Made by a program: the position numbers and the translations under genes. Shown piece after piece: positions 7,010-16,067 of a stretch of DNA of 34,454 nucleotides. The stretch covers positions 1 through 34,454 of the forward strand of contig JBGTSB010000027.1 in assembly GCA_041940525.1 (NCBI GenBank), written 5' to 3'. Under the pieces are notes generated by a model. It was not told the origin of the DNA and made no database searches. It was given only the letters and a program-made list of their open reading frames with translations. Within the stretch, counting starts at the first letter, position 1; each line of letters starts with the position of its first letter. The stretch is from JAKAXS01 sp041940525. GTDB lineage: Bacteria; Pseudomonadota; Alphaproteobacteria; Rhizobiales; Hyphomicrobiaceae.

Positions 7010-8970
7010 TGCGCGTGGCTTGGAAACGTCGAGCCATGCTCGCACTCGCGCTCGCCGTCGGTATACCTGCCGCAACGGCCGTCGCGGAGTTTCGACATGG
7101 GCTGTCAACGTTCGGCGAGTTGAAGTACCCGGCAAGCTTCCAGCACTTCGACTACGTCAACCCAGACGCCCCGAAAGGCGGCACGATCTCGCTGATTGGA
7201 TCGAGTGGTGTGACGAGCTTCGATACCTTCAATGGGTTCATCCTGAAGGGCGACTCCGCCGAAGGGCTGGGTTTGCTCTATGACAGCCTGATGGCCGCGT
7301 CTGGTGATGAGCCCGCATCCGCTTATGGCCTCCTTGCGGAAAGCGTGGAAGTCGCCGAAGACAAAATGTCTGTGACGTTCAAGCTGCGCAGTAACGCAAA
7401 GTTCGCCGACGGTTCGCCGGTGACCGCCCAAGACGTCGTGTTCTCGTTCAATATATTGAAGGAGAAGGGCCACCCGATCGCCTTTCAGCGCAGCCTCCGC
7501 GATGTGACGTCGGCGACAGCCCTTGATGACCTTACTGTCCGCTACACCTTTCAAGGCGAGCTTGTTCGCGATCTACCCTTGATCGTCGCTGGCCTTCCCG
7601 TGCTGCCCAAAGACTGGTGGAAGGATCGCGAGTTCGATAAGACCTCGCTTGAAAAACCATTGGGCTCTGGCCCCTACGAGATCGATAGCTTCCAGCCTGG
7701 CCGCTACGTCGCCTATAAGCGCCGCGAGGACTACTGGGCGAAAGACCTGCCGGTCAATCGCGGAAGCTACAACTTCGACATCATCCGCTACGAATATTTT
7801 CGCGATCGCAACATCGGCCTGCAAAACCTATTGAACGGCACGTTCGACTTCCGCGAGGAGTTTATCTCTAAGGACTGGGCGATGTCCTACAACGTGCCCG
7901 CGGTTCAGGATGGCCGCATCCAACGGCTTGTGGTGCCGGACGGCCGCCCCTCCGGGGCGCAAGGCTTCTTCCTCAATCTGCGCCGTCCACAATTCGCTGA
8001 TAGCCGCGTGCGTCAGGCAGTCGGCCTGGCGTTCGATTTCGAATGGAGTAACCGCTTCCTGTTCTTCGGACTCTACAGCCGCACAACGAGCTTCTTCGAA
8101 AACTCCGAGATGAAGGCGACCGGCAAGCCATCCCCCGAAGAGCTGGCTCTGCTCGAGCCTTATCGAGACCAGTTGCCGCCGGAAACATTCGGTGAGCCTT
8201 ACGTGCCGCCCAAGAGCAATGGCCTTGGCTACAATAGGGAACAGCTGCGCAAGGCAAGCGCGTTGCTTGAAGAAGCAGGCTGGACATTCCTAGAAAATGG
8301 GGATGGCGGCTGCGCCTACTTCTGCCGCCTCGAACATGCCATGGCCATGCGCGACAGCGCTCCGGTGCGCCTGCGCCGTAACAGCAAGGGCGAAACGCTT
8401 CGCATAGAAATCCTGCTGTACGAACCGTCCTTCGAGCGCATCATCATCCCCTACATTCAAAACCTTCGCAGCATCGGTGTTGACGCGAACATCCGCCGCG
8501 TTGATGGTGCGCAGTATCAGAAGCGGCTGAAGACGTTTGACTTTGATATCGCGATCCAGCGCTACGTGATGGGTCTAACGCCCGGCCTCGAGATCGAGAA
8601 TTACTGGGGTACCGCGTCTGCCAAGCAGGAGGGCAGCCCAAACTTGGGCGGCATCTCCAACCCGGTCGTCGATGCCTTGGCCGACAAGGTGATGGCGGCT
8701 CAATCACGCAAGGAACTGGTCACAGCCGCCCGCGCGATCGACCGTGTTATGCGGGCTGGTCACTATTGGGTGCCGCAATGGTACAAGGCCAGCCACAACA
8801 TTGCCTTCTGGAACAAGATGTCTTGGCCGGAAACAAAACCCAAATACGCGCTAGGCGCGCCAAGCACGTGGTGGTACGACGCGGAAAAAGCGGCCAAACT
8901 GCGCGCCAAGGAAAATATGGCTGACGAAGAACCGGCGGCCGTAAGCGCAAACACAACATCGAGTAACTGA
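7009..8970 (+). CDS. Extracellular solute-binding protein family 5, YejA-like (second copy)
   Basis: A second periplasmic peptide-binding protein of about 653 residues. It has a cleavable signal peptide (RRAMLALALAVGIPAATAVA), the HFDYVNPDAPKGG block, VTFKLRSNAKFADG and LGSGPYEI. The ATG at 7009 shares a base with the stop of the first copy (TGATG) and has AAGGA at 6999-7003; an ATG six bases upstream is less well spaced. Unlike the first copy it carries a two-cysteine insertion, GGCAYFCRLEHAM, around residues 435-447, which may form a disulfide in the periplasm. Tandem paralogues feeding one permease pair suggest the transporter accepts two ligand classes. Confidence 0.9.
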   Translation: MRVAWKRRAMLALALAVGIPAATAVAEFRHGLSTFGELKYPASFQHFDYVNPDAPKGGTISLIGSSGVTSFDTFNGFILKGDSAEGLGLLYDSLMAASGDEPASAYGLLAESVEVAEDKMSVTFKLRSNAKFADGSPVTAQDVVFSFNILKEKGHPIAFQRSLRDVTSATALDDLTVRYTFQGELVRDLPLIVAGLPVLPKDWWKDREFDKTSLEKPLGSGPYEIDSFQPGRYVAYKRREDYWAKDLPVNRGSYNFDIIRYEYFRDRNIGLQNLLNGTFDFREEFISKDWAMSYNVPAVQDGRIQRLVVPDGRPSGAQGFFLNLRRPQFADSRVRQAVGLAFDFEWSNRFLFFGLYSRTTSFFENSEMKATGKPSPEELALLEPYRDQLPPETFGEPYVPPKSNGLGYNREQLRKASALLEEAGWTFLENGDGGCAYFCRLEHAMAMRDSAPVRLRRNSKGETLRIEILLYEPSFERIIIPYIQNLRSIGVDANIRRVDGAQYQKRLKTFDFDIAIQRYVMGLTPGLEIENYWGTASAKQEGSPNLGGISNPVVDALADKVMAAQSRKELVTAARAIDRVMRAGHYWVPQWYKASHNIAFWNKMSWPETKPKYALGAPSTWWYDAEKAAKLRAKENMADEEPAAVSANTTSSN

Positions 8971-8984
8971 GGAGCTGCCGGCGT

Positions 8985-10091
8985 ATGTCCAACTATCTGC
9001 TGAAACGCCTGTTGCTGGTCATCCCGACCTTGTTCGGCATCATGCTGATCACCTTCCTGCTGGCCCAGGTCATGCCGGGTGGACCGGTCGAACGCGTGAT
9101 TGCGCAGTTGACGGGAACGGAGTCATCCATCTCGCAGCGCATCGGCGGTGGTGGCAGTGACTTGGGGCCCGGCCAAGGTGCAGGAGGCGCGGCCGACACC
9201 ATCAGCTCGAAGTATCGCGGCGCCCAAGGTCTCGAACCGGAATTCATCAAACAGCTGGAAAAACAGTTCGGCTTCGACAAGCCGGCGCACGAGCGTTTCT
9301 TCAAGATGATGAAGGACTACGCGACCTTCAACTTCGGCAAGAGCTATTTCCGCGACACGCCGGTGATTGACCTCATCAAGGAAAAGCTGCCCGTCTCGGT
9401 CTCACTCGGTATATGGATGATGCTGATCACCTATCTGATCTCCATCCCGCTCGGTATCCGCAAGGCCGTAAACGACGGCGAAAAATTCGATACATGGACG
9501 AGCACGGCGCTCATCATCGGCTATGCCGTGCCAGGCTTCATGGTGGCAGTGTTCTTGCTCATCATGTTCGCTGGTGCGTCGTTCTTCCAATGGTTCCCAT
9601 CACGCGGCCTCTTCTCTGAAAACTGGGACGAGCTGTCGCTGATTGGCAAGATCGGTGACTACTTCTGGCATCTGACGTTGCCGATTGTCGCCATGTCGCT
9701 GGGCGCTTTCACCACGATGACGTTCCTAACCAAGAACTCGTTCTTGGATGAAATCCGCAAGCAATACGTTCTGACGGCGCGGGCCAAGGGGCTCGATGAA
9801 AGGCGTGTGCTCTATGGCCACGTTTTCCGCAACGCCATGCTGCTCATCATCGCCGGTTTCCCGGCGGCATTCATCGGCGCCTTCTTTACGGGTTCGATGC
9901 TGATTGAGCAGATCTTCTCGCTCGATGGTCTCGGCCTGCTTGCCTTTGAGAGTATCGAAAAGCGCGATTATCCAGTCGTGTTCGCATCACTCTTTGTCTT
10001 CTCGCTGATTGGCCTGGTCGTGAACATCGTGTCCGACTTCGTGTACACCCTGGTCGATCCGCGAATTGATTTCGAAAGCCGGGAGGTCTGA
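8985..10091 (+). CDS. yejB: Peptide ABC transporter permease, YejB-like
   Basis: A 368-residue inner-membrane permease. The N-terminus (YLLKRLLLVIPTLFGIMLITFLL, then APGGPV-like MPGGPVERVI) closely follows Escherichia coli YejB. A long periplasmic loop rich in Gly precedes the first conserved membrane block. The cytosolic EAA-type loop reads LTARAKGLDERRVLYGHVFRNA (cut short here), where the ATPase docks. The C-terminus ends in LVDPRIDFESREV. GAGGAG at 8969-8974 overlaps the previous stop and lies ten bases from the ATG. It pairs with the YejE-like permease downstream to form the membrane channel. Confidence 0.93.
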   Translation: MSNYLLKRLLLVIPTLFGIMLITFLLAQVMPGGPVERVIAQLTGTESSISQRIGGGGSDLGPGQGAGGAADTISSKYRGAQGLEPEFIKQLEKQFGFDKPAHERFFKMMKDYATFNFGKSYFRDTPVIDLIKEKLPVSVSLGIWMMLITYLISIPLGIRKAVNDGEKFDTWTSTALIIGYAVPGFMVAVFLLIMFAGASFFQWFPSRGLFSENWDELSLIGKIGDYFWHLTLPIVAMSLGAFTTMTFLTKNSFLDEIRKQYVLTARAKGLDERRVLYGHVFRNAMLLIIAGFPAAFIGAFFTGSMLIEQIFSLDGLGLLAFESIEKRDYPVVFASLFVFSLIGLVVNIVSDFVYTLVDPRIDFESREV

Positions 10092-10095
10092 GGCT

Positions 10096-11304
10096 GTGGA
10101 CGCACAACTCAACAAAGACTCTGCCGCCGCGGGCCCATTGGCCAGCGCACGCGCACCCGGAGGCTGGTGGAGCGGCCTGCGTGAGCGGATGCAGCTGACA
10201 CCACTGAACCAGCGCCGCTGGCAGAACTTCAAGAACAACAAGCGCGGCCTGTGGAGCTTGCGCATTCTGCTTGTTCTGTTCGTGGTAACGGGCATGGCGG
10301 AGTTCGTCGCCAACGATAGGCCGCTCGTCGCGTCGTACAAGGGTGAGATCCTGTTCCCGGTTTTGAAGGACTATCCAGAATCCAAGTTCGGTGGGTTCCT
10401 GGCGGAAACGCAATACCGTGACCCGGCCATTCAGAATGAGATCAACGAACACGGCTGGATGATTTGGCCGTTGATCCGTTATGGCCACGACACCGTCAAC
10501 AAGGACTACCCGCGCCGCAAGAACGCGGAGGGTATCTGTTTGGGCTATCCGGCGCCGCCGCCATGGTCATCGTCCATGCCCTATTGCGACGTCGATAAGG
10601 CGCAGCTCGACCGCTACCAAACCTTCGGCAATACGAACTGGCTCGGACTGGACAGTCAGGGTCGCGATGTCCTGGCGCGAGTGATCTACGGGTTCCGGCT
10701 GTCGCTACTGTTCGCCATCATCTTGACCGGCTGCGCTTCTGTCCTCGGCATCACCGCCGGTGCCGTGCAAGGCTACTTCGGCGGCAAGGTCGACTTGATC
10801 GCTCAGCGCATGCTGGAGATCTGGACGTCCGTGCCCTCGCTGTTTGTCTTGCTCACTATGTCGGCTGTTCTGGAGCCAGGCTTCTGGACGCTGCTCGGCA
10901 TCTTGCTGCTGTTTGAGTGGGTCTTCCTGGTGGGCGTTGTCCGGGCTGAGTTCTTGCGCGGCCGTAACTTCGAGTATGTACGGGCCGCACGCGCGCTGGG
11001 TCTTTCGGACGTCAGCATCATGTTCAAACACGTGCTGCCCAACGCCATGGTCGCAACGTTGACATTCCTGCCGTTCGCACTGTCCGGCAGTGTGTCTGCG
11101 CTCACCGCGCTGGACTTCCTCGGTCTCGGCCTGCCGCCGGGATCGCCGTCGCTCGGCGAACTGCTGTTGCAAGGTAAGAAGAATCTTGAGGCCCCCTGGC
11201 TGGGCTTGACCGGATTCTTCGTTATCGCAACCCTGCTTTCTCTGCTGATCTTCATTGGCGGTGCCGTGCGCGACGCGCTCGATCCGCGCAAGACCTTCAA
11301 ATAG
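10096..11304 (+). CDS. yejE: Peptide ABC transporter permease, YejE-like
   Basis: A 402-residue permease. The N-terminal block LTPLNQRRWQNFKNNKRG and the later DSQGRDVLARVIYGFRLS are hallmarks of YejE. A long soluble segment (about residues 80-180) sits between the first transmembrane helix and the conserved permease core. The EAA-type loop includes YVRAARALGLSD. I start at GTG 10096, five bases after the yejB stop, because GGGAGG at 10081-10086 is correctly placed; the open frame further upstream overlaps yejB. The C-terminus ends in RDALDPRKTFK, again as in YejE. Confidence 0.93.
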   Translation: MDAQLNKDSAAAGPLASARAPGGWWSGLRERMQLTPLNQRRWQNFKNNKRGLWSLRILLVLFVVTGMAEFVANDRPLVASYKGEILFPVLKDYPESKFGGFLAETQYRDPAIQNEINEHGWMIWPLIRYGHDTVNKDYPRRKNAEGICLGYPAPPPWSSSMPYCDVDKAQLDRYQTFGNTNWLGLDSQGRDVLARVIYGFRLSLLFAIILTGCASVLGITAGAVQGYFGGKVDLIAQRMLEIWTSVPSLFVLLTMSAVLEPGFWTLLGILLLFEWVFLVGVVRAEFLRGRNFEYVRAARALGLSDVSIMFKHVLPNAMVATLTFLPFALSGSVSALTALDFLGLGLPPGSPSLGELLLQGKKNLEAPWLGLTGFFVIATLLSLLIFIGGAVRDALDPRKTFK

Positions 11305-11313
11305 AGGCCGCCC

Positions 11314-12948
11314 GTGACAAGCCATCAAGCACTCATCAACGTCAAAGACCTATCGGTTCACTTCAAACAGGGTGATACCGTCACGCGGGCCGTGAACGGC
11401 ATCTCCTTCAACATTGGCCGGGGCGAAACCGTAGCACTCGTCGGTGAAAGCGGATCGGGCAAGTCAGTCTCCGCGCTTTCGATCCTGCAGCTGCTGCAGT
11501 ATCCGGCGGCCTCCCATCCCACCGGAGAAATTTGGTACGAGGGCCGGGATATCTTGAAGATGACCCCGCGCGAGCTGCGTGGCATGCGCGGCTCCAAGGT
11601 GTCGATCATCTTCCAAGAGCCGATGACGTCTCTCAACCCACTGCACACCATCGAAAAGCAGGTCGGCGAGACGCTCAAGGTTCACCGTGGCATGAATGAG
11701 AAGCAGGCGCGCGCCCGCACGCTTGAGCTCCTTGAAAAAGTTGGCATCCAAGAGCCTGAAAAACGCCTGCAGGCGTATCCGCATCAGCTCTCGGGCGGCC
11801 AGCGACAGCGCGTCATGATTGCCATGGCGTTGGCAAACGAGCCTGAACTGCTGATCGCGGACGAGCCGACAACGGCCCTGGACGTCACCATCCAGGCACA
11901 AATTCTGGAGCTTCTGGCCAGCCTGCAAAATGAGCTCGGTATGGCCATGCTGCTGATCACGCACGATCTCGGCATCGTCCGCCGGATGGCCGAGCGCGTC
12001 TATGTCATGCAGGCCGGCCACATCGTTGAAGATGGCCCGACGGAGCAGATCTTCTCTACGCCGAAGCATGCATACACCAAGCAGCTGCTGGAGGCGGAGC
12101 CAAAGGGCGAGCCGCAACAAGCCAAGCCCGACAATCCCATCGTGCTGGAAACGGATAACCTCAAGGTCTGGTTTCCGATCTACAAAGGTCTCCTCCGCTC
12201 CGTCGTTGATCACGTGAAGGCGGTGGACGGGCTGTCGCTGAAGCTGAGGGCAGGCGAAACACTCGGCGTCGTCGGCGAATCCGGGTCTGGCAAGACAACG
12301 CTTGGCCTGGCGCTATTGCGTTTGATCTCGTCCGATGGCCCCATCGTCTATCTGGGAAATCGCATCGACAATCTCGACAGCAAGGCCATGCGGCCCTTGC
12401 GCAAGGAAATGCAGATCGTCTTCCAAGATCCGTATGGTTCGCTCAGCCCCCGCTTGTCCATCTTCCAGATCATTGAGGAAGGCCTGGATATTCAGCAGCC
12501 GCACCTGACGTATCAACAACGCCGGGACGCTGTGATCCAAGCTCTGAAAGAAGTCGAGATTGATCCGTCTGGAATCGATCGGTATCCGCACGAGTTTTCA
12601 GGCGGGCAGCGTCAGCGCATAGCCATCGCTCGCGCCATGGTGCTGAAGCCAAAGTTCGTGATGTTGGATGAACCGACGAGCGCTTTGGATATGAGCGTGC
12701 AGGCGCAGATCGTTGATCTGCTGCGTGATCTGCAGCGCAAGCACAACCTGGCTTACCTATTCATCTCGCACGATCTGAAAGTCGTGCGTGCGCTGTCTAA
12801 CCACGTGTTGGTGATGAAGGGCGGCAAGATTGTTGAGGAGGGCTCCGCCGAGGAGATATTCTCCAACCCGCAGGAAGACTATACCAAGGCTCTGCTGGCT
12901 GCTGCCTTCGACCTGAAGGCAGCCCATGAAACGGCGGTGGCATCGTAA
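11314..12948 (+). CDS. yejF: Peptide ABC transporter ATP-binding protein with two ATPase domains, YejF-like
   Basis: A 544-residue fusion of two ABC ATPase domains that powers the YejB/YejE permease. The first has Walker A GESGSGKS (residues 44-51), signature LSGGQRQR and Walker B LLIADEPT. The second has Walker A GESGSGKT (321-328), signature FSGGQRQR and Walker B FVMLDEPT. Each carries the His switch (ITHDLG and ISHDLK). Both sites look intact. It begins with GTG nine bases after the yejE stop and ends the operon. The oligopeptide/dipeptide C-terminal extension is seen after the first domain (HAYTKQLLEAEP). Confidence 0.95.
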   Translation: MTSHQALINVKDLSVHFKQGDTVTRAVNGISFNIGRGETVALVGESGSGKSVSALSILQLLQYPAASHPTGEIWYEGRDILKMTPRELRGMRGSKVSIIFQEPMTSLNPLHTIEKQVGETLKVHRGMNEKQARARTLELLEKVGIQEPEKRLQAYPHQLSGGQRQRVMIAMALANEPELLIADEPTTALDVTIQAQILELLASLQNELGMAMLLITHDLGIVRRMAERVYVMQAGHIVEDGPTEQIFSTPKHAYTKQLLEAEPKGEPQQAKPDNPIVLETDNLKVWFPIYKGLLRSVVDHVKAVDGLSLKLRAGETLGVVGESGSGKTTLGLALLRLISSDGPIVYLGNRIDNLDSKAMRPLRKEMQIVFQDPYGSLSPRLSIFQIIEEGLDIQQPHLTYQQRRDAVIQALKEVEIDPSGIDRYPHEFSGGQRQRIAIARAMVLKPKFVMLDEPTSALDMSVQAQIVDLLRDLQRKHNLAYLFISHDLKVVRALSNHVLVMKGGKIVEEGSAEEIFSNPQEDYTKALLAAAFDLKAAHETAVAS

Positions 12949-13072
12949 ACCAGACTTAAGCTATCCCGATTATTTTTAAGGGTAGTCTATGATCGCCACG
13001 TGCGCTCTGCGCGGTCTCCAACTATAGTCGGAGCCTTGCTGTTCTTGCGGGGAAGGGGAAAAACATCGCCAA

Positions 13073-13528
13073 ATGTCAAAGATGATGATGATCCCTGACG
13101 ACGTCTATCAGCAAGACTTCGAGAATGTTGTTGCGCAGATGCGCTACTGGGCGCCGTCGATTGCAGATGTCGCGAAAGTTGAAGAGCAAGAGGGCCCAGG
13201 CTATCGGATCTTCCGGTTTTCGTCGGCCTACCCCGGCGGGTGTCCGTTCGAATTCGTGATCCGTCACGACCAGCTCTACGACCTGCGCGTCGCTGGTGAG
13301 CACTACATGGATCAGCCAGCCCGGAACCTGATGCGTTTTCACAGTCTTTCGGAAGCCATCGTGGAGGGCCGCGTTTGCCAGCTGTACTGGCATTCCATCA
13401 AGACGGGCGTTCTTCGCGGAATTCAAACTCAGGTCCAGCTCGCCGACGGCTCGCTATGGCGGGAAGGCACGCCTGAACCGGAAGAGTGCGAAAGCCGCAC
13501 GCGGTATTTTCTGCCCTACCGGCGCTGA
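13073..13528 (+). CDS. Hypothetical protein
   Basis: A 151-residue soluble protein with no signal peptide, membrane helix or recognised motif. It begins with a run of methionines (SKMMMIPDD), then a mixed alpha/beta-looking sequence with many aromatic residues (YWAPSIAD, FRFSSAYPGG, QLYWHSIKTG). A GGGGAAGGGG purine run lies 14 or more bases upstream of the ATG, a long spacing. The gene sits 124 bases after yejF and its stop is only three bases from the stop of the opposing NlpC/P60 gene. Codon use matches the neighbours, so it is likely a real gene. Function unknown. Confidence 0.75.
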   Translation: MSKMMMIPDDVYQQDFENVVAQMRYWAPSIADVAKVEEQEGPGYRIFRFSSAYPGGCPFEFVIRHDQLYDLRVAGEHYMDQPARNLMRFHSLSEAIVEGRVCQLYWHSIKTGVLRGIQTQVQLADGSLWREGTPEPEECESRTRYFLPYRR

Positions 13529-13531
13529 GTC

Positions 13532-14512
13532 CTAAATCGCTTGCGGTCCTGATGCGCCGAGCGCGGGAAGCCGCCGGATGGCGCGCAGCTTTGTTCCCGA
13601 TCGGGCGATCCGCTCGATCGCTTCCGGCAACGTTTCCACGGTTACGGCCATATGGTGCGCGTTGGCATGCAACAGCATCAAACCGTCGGCCATGATGCCA
13701 ACATGCCCATCCCAGAACAGCAGGTCACCGCGTTTCAAATCCTCAAGGCTGGAGTTGGGCGGAATAGGATCGCCGACTTCGGCCTCCTGCATGTCACTGT
13801 CACGCGGGCAGCCGATGCCAGCCGCGGCAAGCGCGACCTGCACCAGCCCCGAACAGTCGATGCCAATCCGGGAGCGGCCACCCCATAGATAGGGCGTTCC
13901 AATCAGTGTCTCGGCAATCGTCACGAAATCACGTGCGTACCTGCCGATCGGTGCGGTGTGACGCGTATAGACAAAGCCTCCGGTCTTGAGCACGCAAAAC
14001 GTCTCGTCACTTTCAGCCACGCTCAATTGCGCATTGAGGCTGAGATGCATGACCGGCGGCGCTTTGATGTCCGGAACGGGATAAAGAAATGTCCCGGCCG
14101 ACCGTACGCGATGCGTCGCCTCGTGAACCTCGCTACCAAGCGTGTCGGCTGGCAGGTATCCAACATACCCATCACGGTCTAGCTGAACCCACGCCCAGCC
14201 TTCGTTGACGTCGAACACCGTCAGCGTTTCGCCAAACAAGGCTTCAGTATCTAAAGCAGCCGTGGCGGCGGGCCGGCGGCGCACGGGCACGGAAGCGCGC
14301 ATCACCTGTCGCCGCTCGCCTTCGACATACTGAGGCGCATCAACTTTCCCGGCCAACGAGGCAGCCGCGAGATCGGACCGGAAGGCATGACGGCGAGGAT
14401 CAAGCCCCACCGGCGCTGGCTTCTCCTTTGCCGGTGCAGCCGCTTCCGGAGTTTCGCTGTCCGGCCGGGCCCCAGACAACGGAGGCGGCGTCACTGGCGC
14501 ATCGTTGCTCAT
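13532..14512 (-). CDS. C40 family (NlpC/P60) peptidase with SH3-like domains, YkfC-like
   Basis: A 326-residue cell-wall-peptide hydrolase. The N-terminal 45 residues are Pro/Ala-rich and polar with no signal peptide, so the enzyme is probably cytosolic. A bacterial SH3-like domain spans about residues 70-130 (VRRRP...GWAWVQLDRDGYVGYLP), a second one about 135-190, and the NlpC/P60 domain follows with Cys220 in DCSGL, the catalytic His in GHVGIM, and a HANAHH segment. This order matches YkfC-type gamma-D-glutamyl-diamino-acid endopeptidases that trim recycled murein peptides. The ATG overlaps the stop of the leucyl aminopeptidase (ATGA), so the two enzymes are coupled. The specific substrate is inferred. 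Confidence 0.9.
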   Translation of the reverse strand: MSNDAPVTPPPLSGARPDSETPEAAAPAKEKPAPVGLDPRRHAFRSDLAAASLAGKVDAPQYVEGERRQVMRASVPVRRRPAATAALDTEALFGETLTVFDVNEGWAWVQLDRDGYVGYLPADTLGSEVHEATHRVRSAGTFLYPVPDIKAPPVMHLSLNAQLSVAESDETFCVLKTGGFVYTRHTAPIGRYARDFVTIAETLIGTPYLWGGRSRIGIDCSGLVQVALAAAGIGCPRDSDMQEAEVGDPIPPNSSLEDLKRGDLLFWDGHVGIMADGLMLLHANAHHMAVTVETLPEAIERIARSGTKLRAIRRLPALGASGPQAI

Positions 14513-15957
14513 GCTAATTGTGCCTCACGTTCCAAAGCCGCGAAAACCGCGCGCGCCGTTTGTGGCTCTCCGCCTTTCGGACCAAGCGGCCGCGGCGCTG
14601 GGCGCCAGCCATACAAGTCGAAATGGGCGAAGCGGCGGGCCCGCTTACTAAAGCGCTTCAAGAACAGCGCCGCAGTAATCGCGCCCGCAAACGGCGTGTC
14701 GGAGATGTTGTTCATGCTGGCGACAGGGCTGTCGAGATTGCGGTCGTAACCGGGCCAGAACGGCATGCGCCAAACCGGATCCCCAGCCTTCAGACCTTCA
14801 TCCGAGACCGCCTGCGCAAACGCATCGTCATCGCTGAAGAACGCCGGCAAGTCCGGACCAAGCGCAACGCGTGCCGCGCCGGTCAACGTGGCAAAAACGA
14901 AAATTGAATCCGGCTCTTCCTCGTCGGCCAGCGCGATCGCATCAGCCAGCACGAGGCGGCCCTCCGCATCCGTGTTGCCAACCTCAACGGTGTAACCCGC
15001 TCGCGTCTGCAAGACATCGCTCGGCCGGAAGGCGTTTCCGGCTATGCTGTTCTCTGCCGCCGGCACTAGGATGCGAAGCCGGATATCAAGCCCTGCGCCC
15101 ATGATCAGGTGGCCGAGCGTCAGCGCGGCGGCTGAGCCCCCCATGTCCTTCTTCATCAAGACCATGCCAGCCGCCGATTTTATGTCGAGGCCGCCGGTAT
15201 CGAAACATATGCCCTTGCCGACGAGCGTGATGCGCGGCGCGTCTGTGCGTCCGCCTGGCTTCTGCCAGCGGATGTCGATCAGCCGCGGCGCGCGCGAGCT
15301 GGCGCGTCCAACCGCGTGGATCATTGGAAAATTCTGCTCAAGAAGCGCCGTGCCGGTGATAACGGAGATTCCCGCGCCAAAGCGCTGAGCCAATCCCCGC
15401 GCAGCGTCCTCCAGCTCTTCAGGCCCCATGTCGGACGCTGGCGTGTTGATAAGATCGCGCCCGAACCACACGGATCGCACAGTATTCAACAAGCGATCAG
15501 CGTCTACGCCGTCAGGAATGCGCAGCCGCGCGCGATCCCCGTTTTTGCCGGCTGTCTTGTATCGTTCAAACCGGTAGGCTCCCAATCCCCAAGCCAATGC
15601 TGCGAGTTCCGCATTTTCGCAGCTTTCGTGCAGGGTGTACGTCTGTGGCGGAAGCACCCCCGGCAATTGCCCACAAAGCAACGCCGAAGGTCCGCACGGC
15701 TCGCCCATTTTTCCGTTGCCAAGCCCCAGAAGAACATTGCCTAGACCACCATTGTCATCCGGCACGAGCAGCTGGCGTTTGGCTGACGGCTTGAAATTGG
15801 TCGCCGAAAGCCAAGACTGCTGAACCGGGCCGCCGATCTTTCCGGTGTCTGCGTCATCACCGAGTAGCCAAATCGGCGTGTCGCTGGACTCTTTTGCTCC
15901 TTGAGCAAAAACCAGATCCGGATCTGCGGCATCTTGTATGGGGCGATTGTCTTGCAT
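14509..15957 (-). CDS. Leucyl aminopeptidase family protein (M17)
   Basis: A 482-residue M17 metallo-aminopeptidase. The C-terminal catalytic domain has GKGICFDTGGLDIKS, a MKKDMGGSAA block and the signature NTDAEGRL, which together supply the two-metal site and the catalytic Lys and Arg. The N-terminal domain is poorly conserved, as is usual. It removes N-terminal residues from peptides in the cytosol. It is the promoter-proximal gene of a two-gene unit with the SH3/NlpC-P60 peptidase and is divergent from the glutathione S-transferase. The coupling to a murein-peptide hydrolase suggests a role in degrading imported or recycled peptides; that is inference. Confidence 0.93.
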   Translation of the reverse strand: MQDNRPIQDAADPDLVFAQGAKESSDTPIWLLGDDADTGKIGGPVQQSWLSATNFKPSAKRQLLVPDDNGGLGNVLLGLGNGKMGEPCGPSALLCGQLPGVLPPQTYTLHESCENAELAALAWGLGAYRFERYKTAGKNGDRARLRIPDGVDADRLLNTVRSVWFGRDLINTPASDMGPEELEDAARGLAQRFGAGISVITGTALLEQNFPMIHAVGRASSRAPRLIDIRWQKPGGRTDAPRITLVGKGICFDTGGLDIKSAAGMVLMKKDMGGSAAALTLGHLIMGAGLDIRLRILVPAAENSIAGNAFRPSDVLQTRAGYTVEVGNTDAEGRLVLADAIALADEEEPDSIFVFATLTGAARVALGPDLPAFFSDDDAFAQAVSDEGLKAGDPVWRMPFWPGYDRNLDSPVASMNNISDTPFAGAITAALFLKRFSKRARRFAHFDLYGWRPAPRPLGPKGGEPQTARAVFAALEREAQLA

Positions 15958-16067
15958 CAGAAGGTGGAAACCCCGTTCAATGACCGTTAGTAGGATAGGG
16001 AACGCGTCGTGCGCGGCATTATCCGCAACGCTGCGAAAAACTCAATTCGCTTCGGGAAGAGAACCAC

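Noticed and set aside
10705..11328. A long antisense open frame across the YejE-like gene, with similar ones across the YejF-like and aminopeptidase genes
   Set aside because: These are expected in GC-rich coding DNA; the sense frames carry clear family motifs.
12949..13072. Possible terminator after the Yej operon (CTTAA/TTAAG and CTATCCC/GGGTAG)
   Set aside because: The two pairings exclude each other or contain mismatches, and no U tract follows; not strong enough to call.
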